A DNA stretch of 37,707 nt from Bacteroidales bacterium (GCA_024695285.1 JAILIM010000026.1:1-37707); one strand, 5' to 3'; positions 7,467 through 15,263 are shown, counted from the first letter of the stretch. Made by a program: numbers and translations. The notes: generated from the sequence alone by a model not told the origin.

Positions 7467-8512
7467 CAAAGGAAGAGATTCTTGAGCTGCTGCAGCAGGT
7501 GAAGCATCCGGCCAAAGGCGAAAAGTCGGTGGTTGAGCTGGGAATGGTGCAGGATATGGAGATTAAGGCCGATGCGACCGTGGTCACGCTTGCCTTCGGG
7601 CGGAGGCGCGACCCTCTGGCGGAGTATCTCATAGGGGCGACGAAGGCTGCGCTTGTGCGCGGAGGCTGCCCTGGACCGGAAGTTCGCACCGTAGTGGTGG
7701 ACGAAAAGCCAGCAAAGAAGGGGCTGGACCTTGGGAAGGAGATGCTCGCGAACGTCAAGCATATAATTGGCATCGCCTCCGGAAAAGGCGGCGTAGGCAA
7801 GAGCACCGTGGCGGTGAATCTGGCCGTGGCCCTTGCCCGGCTTGGCTTCAAAGTGGGTTTGGTAGACGCCGACGTGTACGGTCCGTCCGTCCCCACCATG
7901 ACCGGAACCGAAGGGGAGATGCCGCTCGCGGAGCAGATAGACGGCCGCGACGAGATGATTCCCCTCGAGAAATACGGGGTGAAGTGGATGAGCATAGGCT
8001 ATTTCGCCAAGCGCGGACAGGCCCTCATCTGGCGTGGCCCCATGGCTTCGACGGCCCTCAAGCAGCTGGTGCTGCAGGTGAAATGGGGAGAACTCGACTT
8101 TCTTCTGGTGGACATGCCCCCGGGAACGGGCGACATACACATCTCGCTGGTGCAGGACATAGGCATCGAGAGCGCGGTGATGGTAACCACCCCGCAGAAT
8201 GTGGCCCTGGCCGATGTGGAAAAGGCCGCCGACATGTTCCGCAGCGAGTCGGTGAAGCGGCCCATACTCGGACTGGTGGAGAACATGGCCTGGTTCACCC
8301 CGGCCGAGCATCCCGACGAGAAGTACTTCATCTTCGGACGCGACGGAGGTGCGGCCATGGCCGAAAGGCTCGGGATTCCGCTGCTCTCGCAGATCCCCCT
8401 GGTGCAGGGCATACGCGAAAGCGGAGACACGGGCGAGCCCGTCGCCCTGGGCACGGGCCCGGACTCCCTGGCATTCATAGAACTGGCGAAAAAAGTATCT
8501 GAAAAGGCATGA
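7463..8512 (+). CDS. mrp: Mrp/NBP35-family Fe-S carrier ATPase
   Basis: 349 aa. An N-terminal MIP18/DUF59 domain (about 1-85) is followed by a P-loop ATPase domain with the deviant Walker A GKGGVGKST (107-115), VDADVYGPS and the Walker B-like VDMPPGTGD. The family binds and hands on Fe-S clusters and is cytosolic. In many homologues a CxxC pair follows the ENM motif. Here the equivalent stretch is ENMAWFTPAEHPDEKYFIFG with no cysteine, a form I recall as normal in Bacteroidetes; cluster binding by the usual residues is therefore doubtful. ATG overlaps the peptidase stop, and its own stop overlaps the next start, so translation of the three genes is probably coupled. Confidence 0.92.
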   Translation: MTKEEILELLQQVKHPAKGEKSVVELGMVQDMEIKADATVVTLAFGRRRDPLAEYLIGATKAALVRGGCPGPEVRTVVVDEKPAKKGLDLGKEMLANVKHIIGIASGKGGVGKSTVAVNLAVALARLGFKVGLVDADVYGPSVPTMTGTEGEMPLAEQIDGRDEMIPLEKYGVKWMSIGYFAKRGQALIWRGPMASTALKQLVLQVKWGELDFLLVDMPPGTGDIHISLVQDIGIESAVMVTTPQNVALADVEKAADMFRSESVKRPILGLVENMAWFTPAEHPDEKYFIFGRDGGAAMAERLGIPLLSQIPLVQGIRESGDTGEPVALGTGPDSLAFIELAKKVSEKA

Positions 8513-9303
8513 CAATACTCATTACAGGCATCACTTCCGGCTTCGGAAGGGCCATGGCCGAAAAGCTTTCGGCCGAAGGGCATAAGGTTTACGGAACCTT
8601 CCGCAAGGAATCCGAACGCCTGCCCGGCGTGACTTACATCCAGTGCGAGGTGACCGACGCCGCCCAGGCAGAGGCCGCGGTGAAGCAGGTGCTGGAGGCC
8701 GAGGGCCGGATCGACGTGTTCATCAACAACGCCGGCATGGGCATAGGCGGTCCGCTGGAGTTCTGCTCCCTTGAGGACGCCCGCCGCCAGATGGACGTGA
8801 ACTGGATGGGCATGGTGAATTTCCTGCACTTCGTAGTGCCGGCGATGCGTTCGGCCGGAGGAGGCAGGATTATCTGCTTCAGTTCGATAGGCGGCCTCAT
8901 GGGCCTGCCCTACCAGGGCCTCTATTCGGCAAGCAAATATGCCATCGAGGGCTACTGCGAGGCCCTTCGGCTGGAACTCCGCGGCACAGGCATCTTCGTA
9001 ACCGTAGTAGAACCCGGAGACTTCTCCACTGGTTTCACCGCACAGCGCAAGAGCGTGTCGGGGCCCGAAGTGGCCGCTGCCTATCCCGGTTATGCGCGCA
9101 GCCTAGCCAGCATCGAGCACGACGAACTGAGCGGCCTCAAACCGGACTACCTGGCCGGAAAAATCGCTAAGATAGTCAAGGCCAAACGGCCTCCCTACAA
9201 CATCATCATAGCGTCGTTCGTCCAGAAACTATCCGTTTGGGTAAAGGCCATCGTTCCCCGACGAACCTTCGCGTGGATACTGAGCCTGTATTACAAGCTT
9301 TAA
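8509..9303 (+). CDS. Short-chain dehydrogenase/reductase (SDR)
   Basis: 264 aa, classical SDR. The nucleotide-binding TGITSGFG (6-13), NNAG (73-76), Ser126 and the active-site YSASK (Tyr139, Lys143) are all present. The cofactor-binding loop after beta-2 has TFRKESERL, and its basic residues point to NADPH (inference). There is no signal peptide; residues near the C-terminus (FVQKLSVWVKAIVPRRTFAWILSLYYKL) are hydrophobic and basic, which may allow membrane association. The substrate cannot be told. The start overlaps the mrp stop as ATGA. Confidence 0.9.
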   Translation: MTILITGITSGFGRAMAEKLSAEGHKVYGTFRKESERLPGVTYIQCEVTDAAQAEAAVKQVLEAEGRIDVFINNAGMGIGGPLEFCSLEDARRQMDVNWMGMVNFLHFVVPAMRSAGGGRIICFSSIGGLMGLPYQGLYSASKYAIEGYCEALRLELRGTGIFVTVVEPGDFSTGFTAQRKSVSGPEVAAAYPGYARSLASIEHDELSGLKPDYLAGKIAKIVKAKRPPYNIIIASFVQKLSVWVKAIVPRRTFAWILSLYYKL

Positions 9304-9315
9304 TAACCCTTTTTC

Positions 9316-9528
9316 CTACAGGTCGTAGGTAAGGCCGACGGTGACAACCTTGTTCGCGGACTGGAGTTGCCAGTTGGTGTAGGGCACCTTGCCGCCGATC
9401 GGGGCGGATATCACGTTTTCGAAGAGGGTAACCTCCTTGTTCACGCCTTCCGATATGTCGTACTCCTGCCGGGCGCAGGAGGCCGAGAGGGCGATCAGGG
9501 CGAGAACGGGAATCAGTAGTCTTTTCAT
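9316..9528 (-). CDS. Small lipoprotein, 70 aa, possibly an internally deleted remnant
   Basis: MKRLLIPVLALIALSASC is a clear lipoprotein signal (C18). The mature part begins ARQEYDISEGVNKEVTLFE and a PIGGK motif, which resembles the opening of longer Bacteroidales lipoproteins as I remember them. The end (VVTVGLTYDL) looks like the closing strand of an outer-membrane beta-barrel. With only 52 mature residues, it may be a shortened gene in which the start and end of a longer protein are joined. The stop faces the SDR stop across 12 nt; the start is divergent from the yhhQ unit. No function assigned. Confidence 0.6.
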   Translation of the reverse strand: MKRLLIPVLALIALSASCARQEYDISEGVNKEVTLFENVISAPIGGKVPYTNWQLQSANKVVTVGLTYDL

Positions 9529-9580
9529 CCTGTGTGGTTTATTATTGTCCGATAATTTAACAAATTGCGAAGTCTTTTGC

Positions 9581-9626
9581 TATCTTTGCGGCGAGATCCG
9601 GCGCAGGGTCCGTCGCGCGACCGGCC
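9581..9626 (+). promoter_or_regulatory. -7 box and leader hairpin of the queuosine genes
   Basis: A TATCTTTG -7 box lies at 9581-9588; no good -33 box is seen at 19-22 nt. The transcript leader of about 70 nt contains a GC-rich hairpin at 9607-9626 around the self-complementary GTCGCGCGAC (9612-9621), extended past one C-C mismatch. Queuosine genes are often controlled by preQ1 riboswitches, but I could not fit a known preQ1 class here. Confidence 0.45.
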
Positions 9627-9665
9627 GAATCAAGTGTAACAGGTACCACTATAAAAACTGCTTTT

Positions 9666-10355
9666 ATGCAAAAGAAACCCCAGTTTTCGGCAACGTTCGT
9701 GTTGCTGGCCGTGCTCTTCACGGTCTGTCTGATCACAAGCAATCTGTTGGCCACCAAGGTCTTCGCAATCGGTTCGAAGATTGCGCTGCCGTGCGCCGTC
9801 CTCATCTTCCCCATATCATACATCCTGAACGACTGCTTCACCGAGGTGTACGGCTACCGCAAGGCGAGGATGGTCATATGGATGGCCTTTCTCATGAACT
9901 TTTTCGTGGTTGTTTTCGGGCAGATAGCGGTGTGGCTCCCGGCGGCTTCCTTCTGGCAGGGAGGGGAGCACTTCGGCTTTGTTTTCAGCATGGCGCCGCG
10001 TGTGGTGGTCGGATCGCTTCTGGCCTTCCTCGTAGGCAGCACCCTCAATGCACTGGTGCTCAGCAAGATGAAGGTGGCTTCCGGAGGACGTGGCTTCGGC
10101 TGGAGGGCCATCGTCAGCTCGCTTGCCGGCGAGTTCTGCGATTCGCTTGTGTTCATGCCCATAGCGTTTTTCGGCACGCCCTGGAAGGTGCTCGCCGGAA
10201 TGATGCTGGTACAGGTGAGTTTCAAAGTGCTTTATGAGATAGTGATCCTGCCTGTCACCGCAGCGCTGGTCCGCCGGCTTAAGCTCTCCGAAGGCATGGA
10301 TGTTTTCGACACCGGCATCTCTTACAATCCGTTTAAAATCAAAGACATAGAATAA
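9666..10355 (+). CDS. yhhQ: Queuosine precursor transporter (YhhQ/QPTR family)
   Basis: 229 aa, inner-membrane protein with about six hydrophobic segments. Family marks are the early [11 protein letters not shown] segment, the [19 protein letters not shown] loop and the [14 protein letters not shown] segment. The family takes up queuosine precursors (preQ0/preQ1) for tRNA modification at the wobble position of GUN anticodons. The next gene, queF, starts 1 nt after its stop, which supports the assignment. No other queuosine gene is in the window, so import of preQ0 followed by QueF reduction is a reasonable inference. It sits behind a long leader with a GC-rich hairpin. Confidence 0.9.
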   Translation: MQKKPQFSATFVLLAVLFTVCLITSNLLATKVFAIGSKIALPCAVLIFPISYILNDCFTEVYGYRKARMVIWMAFLMNFFVVVFGQIAVWLPAASFWQGGEHFGFVFSMAPRVVVGSLLAFLVGSTLNALVLSKMKVASGGRGFGWRAIVSSLAGEFCDSLVFMPIAFFGTPWKVLAGMMLVQVSFKVLYEIVILPVTAALVRRLKLSEGMDVFDTGISYNPFKIKDIE

Positions 10356-10356
10356 T

Positions 10357-10812
10357 ATGGAACGCAAGGAAGAAGGTCTGAAGGCCCTTGGCGCCAAGAC
10401 CGTTTACCGCATGGATTACGCCCCCGAGGTGCTCGAGGCTTTCGAGAACCGCCATCAGGAGAACGACTACTGGGTGCGCTTCAACTGCCCGGAATTCACA
10501 TCCCTCTGTCCCATCACAGGGCAGCCGGACTTCGCTGAAATCCGCATCAGCTACATCCCCGACAAACGTATGGTGGAGAGCAAGAGCCTCAAACTCTACA
10601 TACTGAGTTTCCGCAATCACGGCGACTTCCATGAGGACTGCGTGAACACCATCATGAAAGATTTGATTGCGCTGATGGACCCGCGCTACATCGAGGTCAC
10701 GGGCTTCTTTACGCCCCGCGGAGGCATCAGCATACATCCGTACGCCAATTACGGCCGTCCGGGAACAAAGTATGAAGAGCTGGCCTGGAAGCGGCTGGGG
10801 GAAAGGGAGTAG
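10357..10812 (+). CDS. queF: NADPH-dependent 7-cyano-7-deazaguanine reductase QueF
   Basis: 151 aa, the short unimodular type. It reduces preQ0 to preQ1 in the cytosol. The nucleophile Cys51 is in [13 protein letters not shown], with Asp58 seven residues on, as in the Bacillus enzyme. The NADPH-binding motif [15 protein letters not shown] (from Glu74) and the FHE substrate glutamate (Glu93) are intact. It starts 1 nt after the yhhQ stop and ends 4 nt before the deformylase start, so the three genes should share a transcript. Nothing unusual. Confidence 0.96.
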   Translation: MERKEEGLKALGAKTVYRMDYAPEVLEAFENRHQENDYWVRFNCPEFTSLCPITGQPDFAEIRISYIPDKRMVESKSLKLYILSFRNHGDFHEDCVNTIMKDLIALMDPRYIEVTGFFTPRGGISIHPYANYGRPGTKYEELAWKRLGERE

Positions 10813-10816
10813 GGCG

Positions 10817-11599
10817 ATGTCGGATTGTTGCAATACAGGCCGAAAAGGCCGGTCGAGAGTTTCCGGCATAATTGCCGGAGTGCTTGTGGTGGCTATTGCG
10901 GTGGCCGTGGTGGTGACAGTGGTTCGCGGCCGTAGTTCTGTCGGTGGCGGCCTGACTCGCGCCGAGAAGGTGTTGATTACCGGAAGTGATTCGCTGATGC
11001 GGGTGCTGACGGTCTGCGATTCTTCCGACCTGGCCGTGCTGCGTGCGGAGAGCGTCGATTTTACCGCGGCAGATTTGCTCAGCTCAGAGTTCGCGGAGCT
11101 GGTGGCCAAGATGAAATACACCGTCCAGGACCCCTCGCAGGATGGCGTTGGCATCGCCGCTCCGCAGGTGGGGCTTAACCGCCGGCTCATCGTCGTGTGC
11201 CGTCTCGACCTGCCAGGAGAGCCCTTCGAAGCCTACGCCAACGTGCAGATAGATTCGCTTTGGGGCGAGACGATTGTCGGGCGCGAGGGCTGCCTGTCGA
11301 TCCCCGGACTGCGCGGCAACGTGGCGCGTGCCGGGTTCGCGGCAGTGAGTTATGTCGACCTGGGAGCGCTGGCCGTTTCGGGCGCTACCTCCGGAGACGC
11401 GTCGGGGATTGCTTCTGCGAGAGCCTCTTCGGTGAGCGCCGGGGCCTCTTCGGAAGGTGCGACGAGTTCCTCGGCGCTTCCGGTCCGCCGCGAGGTCGTC
11501 TCCGGCTATGTGGCCCGCATCTTCCAGCACGAAGTCGACCATCTCTCCGGCATCCTCTACACCGACCGCACCGGAGAAGTTTGGGAAGTGGCGGAGTAG
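10817..11599 (+). CDS. Membrane-anchored peptide deformylase-like protein with Ala/Ser/Gly insert
   Basis: 260 aa from ATG at 10817. Residues about 17-36 form one membrane segment after a basic start (GRKGRSR), so the enzyme domain should lie outside the cytoplasm. All three deformylase motifs are present: GVGIAAPQ (110-117), EGCLS (157-161) and HEVDH (238-242), giving metal ligands Cys159, His238 and His242. The motif 2 to motif 3 distance is about 79 residues, roughly twice that of E. coli Def, because of a low-complexity Ala/Ser/Gly/Thr insert (about 184-220). Related exported deformylase-like proteins occur in Bacteroidales, as I recall. Removing formyl groups from new chains is unlikely out there; the substrate is unknown. 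A tail copy lies at 16994-17141. Confidence 0.82.
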   Translation: MSDCCNTGRKGRSRVSGIIAGVLVVAIAVAVVVTVVRGRSSVGGGLTRAEKVLITGSDSLMRVLTVCDSSDLAVLRAESVDFTAADLLSSEFAELVAKMKYTVQDPSQDGVGIAAPQVGLNRRLIVVCRLDLPGEPFEAYANVQIDSLWGETIVGREGCLSIPGLRGNVARAGFAAVSYVDLGALAVSGATSGDASGIASARASSVSAGASSEGATSSSALPVRREVVSGYVARIFQHEVDHLSGILYTDRTGEVWEVAE

Positions 11600-11611
11600 C
11601 CGGGGGCTCTT

Positions 11612-11704
11612 GGGACCTAACACGATTTGGGCCCAAAACGTGTTAGCCCCCCACCTCGGGACCTGGGGGTGAACACGTTTTCCCGTGTTTTCGTGTTAGG
11701 TCTC
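11612..11704. repeat. Four-arm palindromic element A
   Basis: Outer arms ACCTAACACGA (11615-11625) and TCGTGTTAGGT (11691-11701) are a perfect inverted repeat. Inner arms AACGTGTT (11637-11644) and AACACGTT (11672-11679) are another, and inside them a C-run (11648-11653) pairs with a G-run (11664-11669). The spacers between outer and inner arms are 11 nt on both sides. CTAACACG/CGTGTTAG can also pair outer-left with inner-left, so two folds are possible. It fills the gap between two convergent genes. Elements B and C are relatives. A bidirectional terminator or REP-like element is likely. Confidence 0.75.
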
Positions 11705-11712
11705 CCCCGGGA

Positions 11713-12294
11713 TTACAGAATCTTTATCGAAGTGAGGCCGGAACGCTCGCCGGCGACGTAGCGGGTCTCGGCATTTGAACCCGCACGGCGGAAACGGTCG
11801 AGATAGAGGGGGCGGCCGGCCTGGAGCTGCAGGCATTCGAAACTGTCGCCCGGTTTGAGGCTGGAATTCAGTGATTCCTCAACAACGAAACGGTTCTGCC
11901 CGATGTAGGTAACGGTAACCAGCCGGTCGGGGAGCCAGCCCAGCTGCAGGCGCGCACCCGGCTCCAGGCGCGACGACACGAGCGACTCGCCGGAAAACTC
12001 TTCCGATTCCACCGGGGAAAGCGCCTTGAGAATGGCGCAGAAATCTTTCCAGGATTCAGCACCTGCATAACGGGCGAGCACATCCAGAGTCCGCAGCGAC
12101 ACGGCCTCGGCGCCTCGGGTTGAATAGCCCCACAGGCGCTCCAGGGTGCTCTCCGACAAATGCTCGCGAAGCGCCGCCTCAACCGCATCGACCAGGGCGA
12201 TGAAGCCGTTGTGGGTCTGCACTGGCTGGCCGAAGACCGACTCCACGCGGGAGCGCAGGGCGGCGATTTCCGGAGTATTGACTGAAACTGACAT
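11713..12294 (-). CDS. Regulator-like Bacteroidales protein of unknown function, 193 aa
   Basis: Two parts are seen. Residues about 1-90 are helical with LSESTLERLWGYSTRG and SLRTLDVLARYAGAESW, a pattern I recall from a family of Bacteroidales proteins that look like DNA-binding helix-turn-helix proteins. Residues about 105-193 are a beta-rich domain beginning EPGARLQLGWLPDRL and containing a PGDSFECL motif. There is no signal peptide or membrane segment. It is divergent from a membrane Ser/Thr kinase gene over a 47-bp gap with a nearly symmetric double promoter, so both are probably controlled together, and the kinase or its signal may act on this protein (inference). Its -7 box ends 7 nt before the ATG. 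Confidence 0.8.
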   Translation of the reverse strand: MSVSVNTPEIAALRSRVESVFGQPVQTHNGFIALVDAVEAALREHLSESTLERLWGYSTRGAEAVSLRTLDVLARYAGAESWKDFCAILKALSPVESEEFSGESLVSSRLEPGARLQLGWLPDRLVTVTYIGQNRFVVEESLNSSLKPGDSFECLQLQAGRPLYLDRFRRAGSNAETRYVAGERSGLTSIKIL

Positions 12295-12334
12295 TGCGTG
12301 ACAAAGATAAAAACAATATCTTTGTGCGGCAATG
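12292..12334. promoter_or_regulatory. Symmetric divergent promoter pair
   Basis: Plus: TTG (12294-12296), 20 nt, TATCTTTG (12317-12324). Minus: TTG (12332-12330), 20 nt, TATCTTTG (12309-12302). The two promoters are mirror images around about 12313 inside an imperfect 18-bp inverted repeat (12292-12309 / 12317-12334; mismatches only in the middle). Each -33 box lies beyond the other's -7 box, and the plus -33 box overlaps the minus gene's start codon. RNA polymerase could occupy only one side at a time. Confidence 0.8.
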
Positions 12335-12341
12335 TCTTTTT

Positions 12342-13418
12342 ATGTCAGAAATCATCAGTGAAACCCTGCGGGAAGTGACCCCCAGCCTGTCGGACGGCAG
12401 CTACACGGTCGTTTCCGTCGTTAGGGAGGGGCGGCTCTATCTGGCCGAAAAGGCCGGAAAGCGCTTCGTGCTCAAGACGGCCGGCGGCGCCAGGGGGCTG
12501 GAACTCCTCAAGCGGGAGTATGAGCTCTCGGCGGGGCTTTCGCATCCGTCGCTCGCATATGTCTTCACCTGGGAGGAGGAGTCTCCGGTCGGCCCCTGCA
12601 TAGTGCAGGAGTTCGTCGACGGGCGCACGCTCGGGGAGTGGCTGGCCGAAAAGCCGGGCCTTAAAGAGCGCCGCCGCATCTTCGAAGAGCTGCTGTCGGC
12701 AGTCGGGTATCTCCACGCCAAGGGGGTGATCCATAACGACCTGAAGCCCGAGAACGTCCTTGTCTCCCGAAGCGGCAACGCCCTCAAACTGATAGATTTC
12801 GGCTTTGCCGACGACGACGGCAGCATTCAGCGGGGCCTCGGCGGAACCCGCAGCTACGCCTCTCCTGAGCTGCTGGCAGGCGGCAGGGTGGACGCCCGAA
12901 GCGACATCTACTCTCTTGGCCGCCTCATGCAGGACGTTTTTCCGGGGCAGTACCGCAAACTCTCCCAAAAATGCCTCCGGACCGAACCGGACCGGCGCTA
13001 TCCTTCCGTCGTGGCGCTCAAAAGGGCCTGGAAGAGACGGGGCCTGCCGTGGAAAGCGGCGCTTGCTGTTTTTGCGGCTGCCGTAATTGTCCTGCCGTAC
13101 ATATGGGTGGCTAGGGCTGTGGAAGAGAAGTCCCGGGAAGCCCGTGAGCTGAAGGACGCCAAGGACAGTGTGGAGGCGGTGTATTCCCGGGCCGTTCCGA
13201 CCTTCCGGCAGGCTCTGCGCAACGCGGGCACCCAACAGGAGGCGGTCGACGCATGGCTGGGCTTTGTCGAAAGCCAGAAAGAGGTGAACTACACCATCCC
13301 CGACGCCGCGCCCGAGGCCGTCCGCCCGGCGCTTCGCGACTACATCCTCCAGCGCAACACCAAGATCCAGGCAGAACTGAACGAGGAGTTCCAGAAGAAG
13401 CTGAAGGATCTGCAATAA
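12342..13418 (+). CDS. Membrane-anchored Hanks-type Ser/Thr protein kinase
   Basis: 358 aa; start at MSEIIS since the upstream in-frame ATG precedes the promoter. Residues about 20-230 are a protein kinase domain: VLK with Lys45, HNDLKPENV (131-139; catalytic Asp133, HND in place of HRD), DFG (152-154), and GGTRSYASPELL as the activation/APE region. The glycine loop is reduced to VREGRLYL, so ATP binding may be weak or altered. A membrane segment spans about 237-257, and residues 258-358 form an outer, charged, helical domain without PASTA or TPR repeats. It is probably a signal-sensing kinase, divergent from the 193-aa regulator-like gene. Confidence 0.88.
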   Translation: MSEIISETLREVTPSLSDGSYTVVSVVREGRLYLAEKAGKRFVLKTAGGARGLELLKREYELSAGLSHPSLAYVFTWEEESPVGPCIVQEFVDGRTLGEWLAEKPGLKERRRIFEELLSAVGYLHAKGVIHNDLKPENVLVSRSGNALKLIDFGFADDDGSIQRGLGGTRSYASPELLAGGRVDARSDIYSLGRLMQDVFPGQYRKLSQKCLRTEPDRRYPSVVALKRAWKRRGLPWKAALAVFAAAVIVLPYIWVARAVEEKSREARELKDAKDSVEAVYSRAVPTFRQALRNAGTQQEAVDAWLGFVESQKEVNYTIPDAAPEAVRPALRDYILQRNTKIQAELNEEFQKKLKDLQ

Positions 13419-13449
13419 TCCTATTTCCAAAAAGACATAAAAAGACTAC

Positions 13450-13479
13450 TTGCCTTCCGGCGACAGGTGAGTATCTTTG
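13450..13479 (+). promoter_or_regulatory. Promoter of the A/T-rich envelope gene block
   Basis: TTG (13450-13452), 19 nt, TATCTTTG (13472-13479); the leader to the ATG at 13535 is about 50 nt. It lies just where base composition shifts from GC-rich to A/T-rich. Confidence 0.7.
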
Positions 13480-13534
13480 TGGCGGAACTCTTATGTTACT
13501 TGTTTTTATCAAAGATTAAGTAATAATTACGACT

Positions 13535-14578
13535 ATGAAGAGATTATCAATATTTGCGCTATGCGCATTGATGGCAGCTTGCTCATCACCTGTAGAAAAA
13601 TACATCGTCAACGATTTTGCACGCGTTGTTCGTGAGGATGGACTAGAGGAAGAATTGCAAGCTGAGGCGACTCTCTTGTCCTCCATGTTAGACGACATGG
13701 CGGCCGAAGCCAATCCAGAAGCCAAAGAAGCCAAAGAATTGGCGGCGAAGGCAAAGAAATGGGAACAAGAAATAATGACCAGACTGAATAATTATAAGAG
13801 GACTGGTGATTATAGTTATATCATCAATATTTATGATGATGGAGAACAATGTGATGCAATGGCTGCCAAGGCGGAACGTCTTGCCAGAAAAGCAAGACCC
13901 TATGGAAAACATAAGGAGAGACAAATAAAAGCATTTATAGATGCCTTGGGCGACGTGGATGGCATTTCTCTAATGAATTCAACTGATCTGGTAAAAGATG
14001 ACTCTGTTACCGTTCAATACGTCTTTAATCATGTTATTGGGACCCCGGCAAACATGATTACAGCATCCGAAGAGACATTAGACTCTATTGCCACAGTGGT
14101 TCTTTCCAACTATTTTATCGACCATCCCACCCCAACCGTTAAAGCCCGCAAGTATCAGAAAGATAAAAAATGCTGGTATATCACTCTGACCGATGATACA
14201 CATTATTATCTGAATGCGATTAAATGTGATAATGGCGAATATGATTACGAATATGAGAAGGCTGAAAATTCATTGTCTTTCTCATCTATCTCTTCGAACA
14301 AGTCGAAAGGGAAAGGTGGTAACATCGATAAATTCCTTGATGATTACGAGAAATTCGTTAATTCGTATGCTAAAAGCTATAAGAAACTGTACAAGAAGTC
14401 GATTGAAGGTGACGTGTCCGTCTTAGTTGAATTGCAAAAACTATCTTATCAAGCCGCAAAGTTTGCGGAGCGTTATGAGGCGCTCGATGGCGAGCTCAAT
14501 GCACAGCAGTTGCAGCGTTATAATGAAATCTCCCTTAAACTCACAGCTTCTATGTCAGAGGTTATGATGGGGCAATAA
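13535..14578 (+). CDS. Lipoprotein of unknown function, 347 aa
   Basis: MKRLSIFALCALMAAC is an SPII signal (C16). Residues 35-75 are Glu/Ala/Lys-rich helix, likely coiled coil. The middle (about 140-230) is mixed alpha/beta with WYITLTDDTHYYLNAI. The C-terminal part (about 258-347) opens FLDDYEKFVNSY and is helical; this D-Y-E-x-x-V-x-x-Y...G-D...A pattern reminds me of DUF6591, but that rests on memory. Codon use is more A/T-rich than in genes outside the block. It is the first of four same-strand envelope genes with gaps of 46, 21 and 23 nt, behind the promoter at 13450. No function known. Confidence 0.85.
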   Translation: MKRLSIFALCALMAACSSPVEKYIVNDFARVVREDGLEEELQAEATLLSSMLDDMAAEANPEAKEAKELAAKAKKWEQEIMTRLNNYKRTGDYSYIINIYDDGEQCDAMAAKAERLARKARPYGKHKERQIKAFIDALGDVDGISLMNSTDLVKDDSVTVQYVFNHVIGTPANMITASEETLDSIATVVLSNYFIDHPTPTVKARKYQKDKKCWYITLTDDTHYYLNAIKCDNGEYDYEYEKAENSLSFSSISSNKSKGKGGNIDKFLDDYEKFVNSYAKSYKKLYKKSIEGDVSVLVELQKLSYQAAKFAERYEALDGELNAQQLQRYNEISLKLTASMSEVMMGQ

Positions 14579-14624
14579 AACCCATCAGTGATGTCTAATA
14601 ATCACCGCTGTAAAAAAAATAGAA

Positions 14625-15263
14625 ATGAAGAATTATATACTTCTTATCTTCTGCTCTTTACTTGTTTGTGCTTGCTCCTGTTCTGAAAGCTCCTCCAAAA
14701 AGAAATCGCATGTCACTCCACAAGAAGAATCCAAAACCCTATCCGCATCTACAATTTCTTTAAAAGGGAAACACGCCGCTCTTTTCAAAGTTGCAGGAGA
14801 TACATACAAACTCAACTTAGTGAATACTAAGGACGGATGGGAAGTCCGCGCAAAAATCACACTGGCAAATAAATCCAGTTATGATAACATCAAAGACAAA
14901 TACAAATATGAGCAGGAATTGACCAATATCTCCGGAGTACTCATCAACGGCAGTGATGTAGAGATTGAATCATTAGACATAGATGAGGATGATCTGGAAG
15001 CCTTAATGCTAGAGGATTTGGGAGATGAAGCTACTATTACTTGTAAGACATATGGCTATCATCATTTTTCTTATGAAGAAGCCAAATCAATCTATGATAA
15101 GACCGTTGGCCTTTTGCTCTATGGAATAGAACTAAAGCAGATAGCAAAAGGGCGAGAGTCAAGTACGATAGATGATGATTTGTCTGAAACAATTGACGAT
15201 GTGAAGGTTATTGTTGAGGCTGAAGGCGAATTATTGAAGACTCTTGGAGGTATGCTAAAATAA
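14625..15263 (+). CDS. Lipoprotein of unknown function, 212 aa
   Basis: Signal MKNYILLIFCSLLVCAC with C17 as the likely lipidated residue (lipobox VCAC), followed by a Ser/Lys-rich linker. Residues about 45-120 are beta-rich (ISLKGKHAALFKVAGDTYKL, then GWEVRAKITLANKS), like a small beta-sandwich. The C-terminal part is acidic and helical. It may share a domain type with the preceding lipoprotein, which is often how paired lipoproteins of such blocks look, but I cannot prove it. It is A/T-rich, like its neighbours. Confidence 0.82.
   Translation: MKNYILLIFCSLLVCACSCSESSSKKKSHVTPQEESKTLSASTISLKGKHAALFKVAGDTYKLNLVNTKDGWEVRAKITLANKSSYDNIKDKYKYEQELTNISGVLINGSDVEIESLDIDEDDLEALMLEDLGDEATITCKTYGYHHFSYEEAKSIYDKTVGLLLYGIELKQIAKGRESSTIDDDLSETIDDVKVIVEAEGELLKTLGGMLK

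Noticed and set aside
9589..9665. preQ1 riboswitch upstream of yhhQ-queF
   Set aside because: The tail ATAAAAACTGC is A-rich as in preQ1-I, but I could not form the required small stem and pseudoknot; kept only as a leader hairpin.
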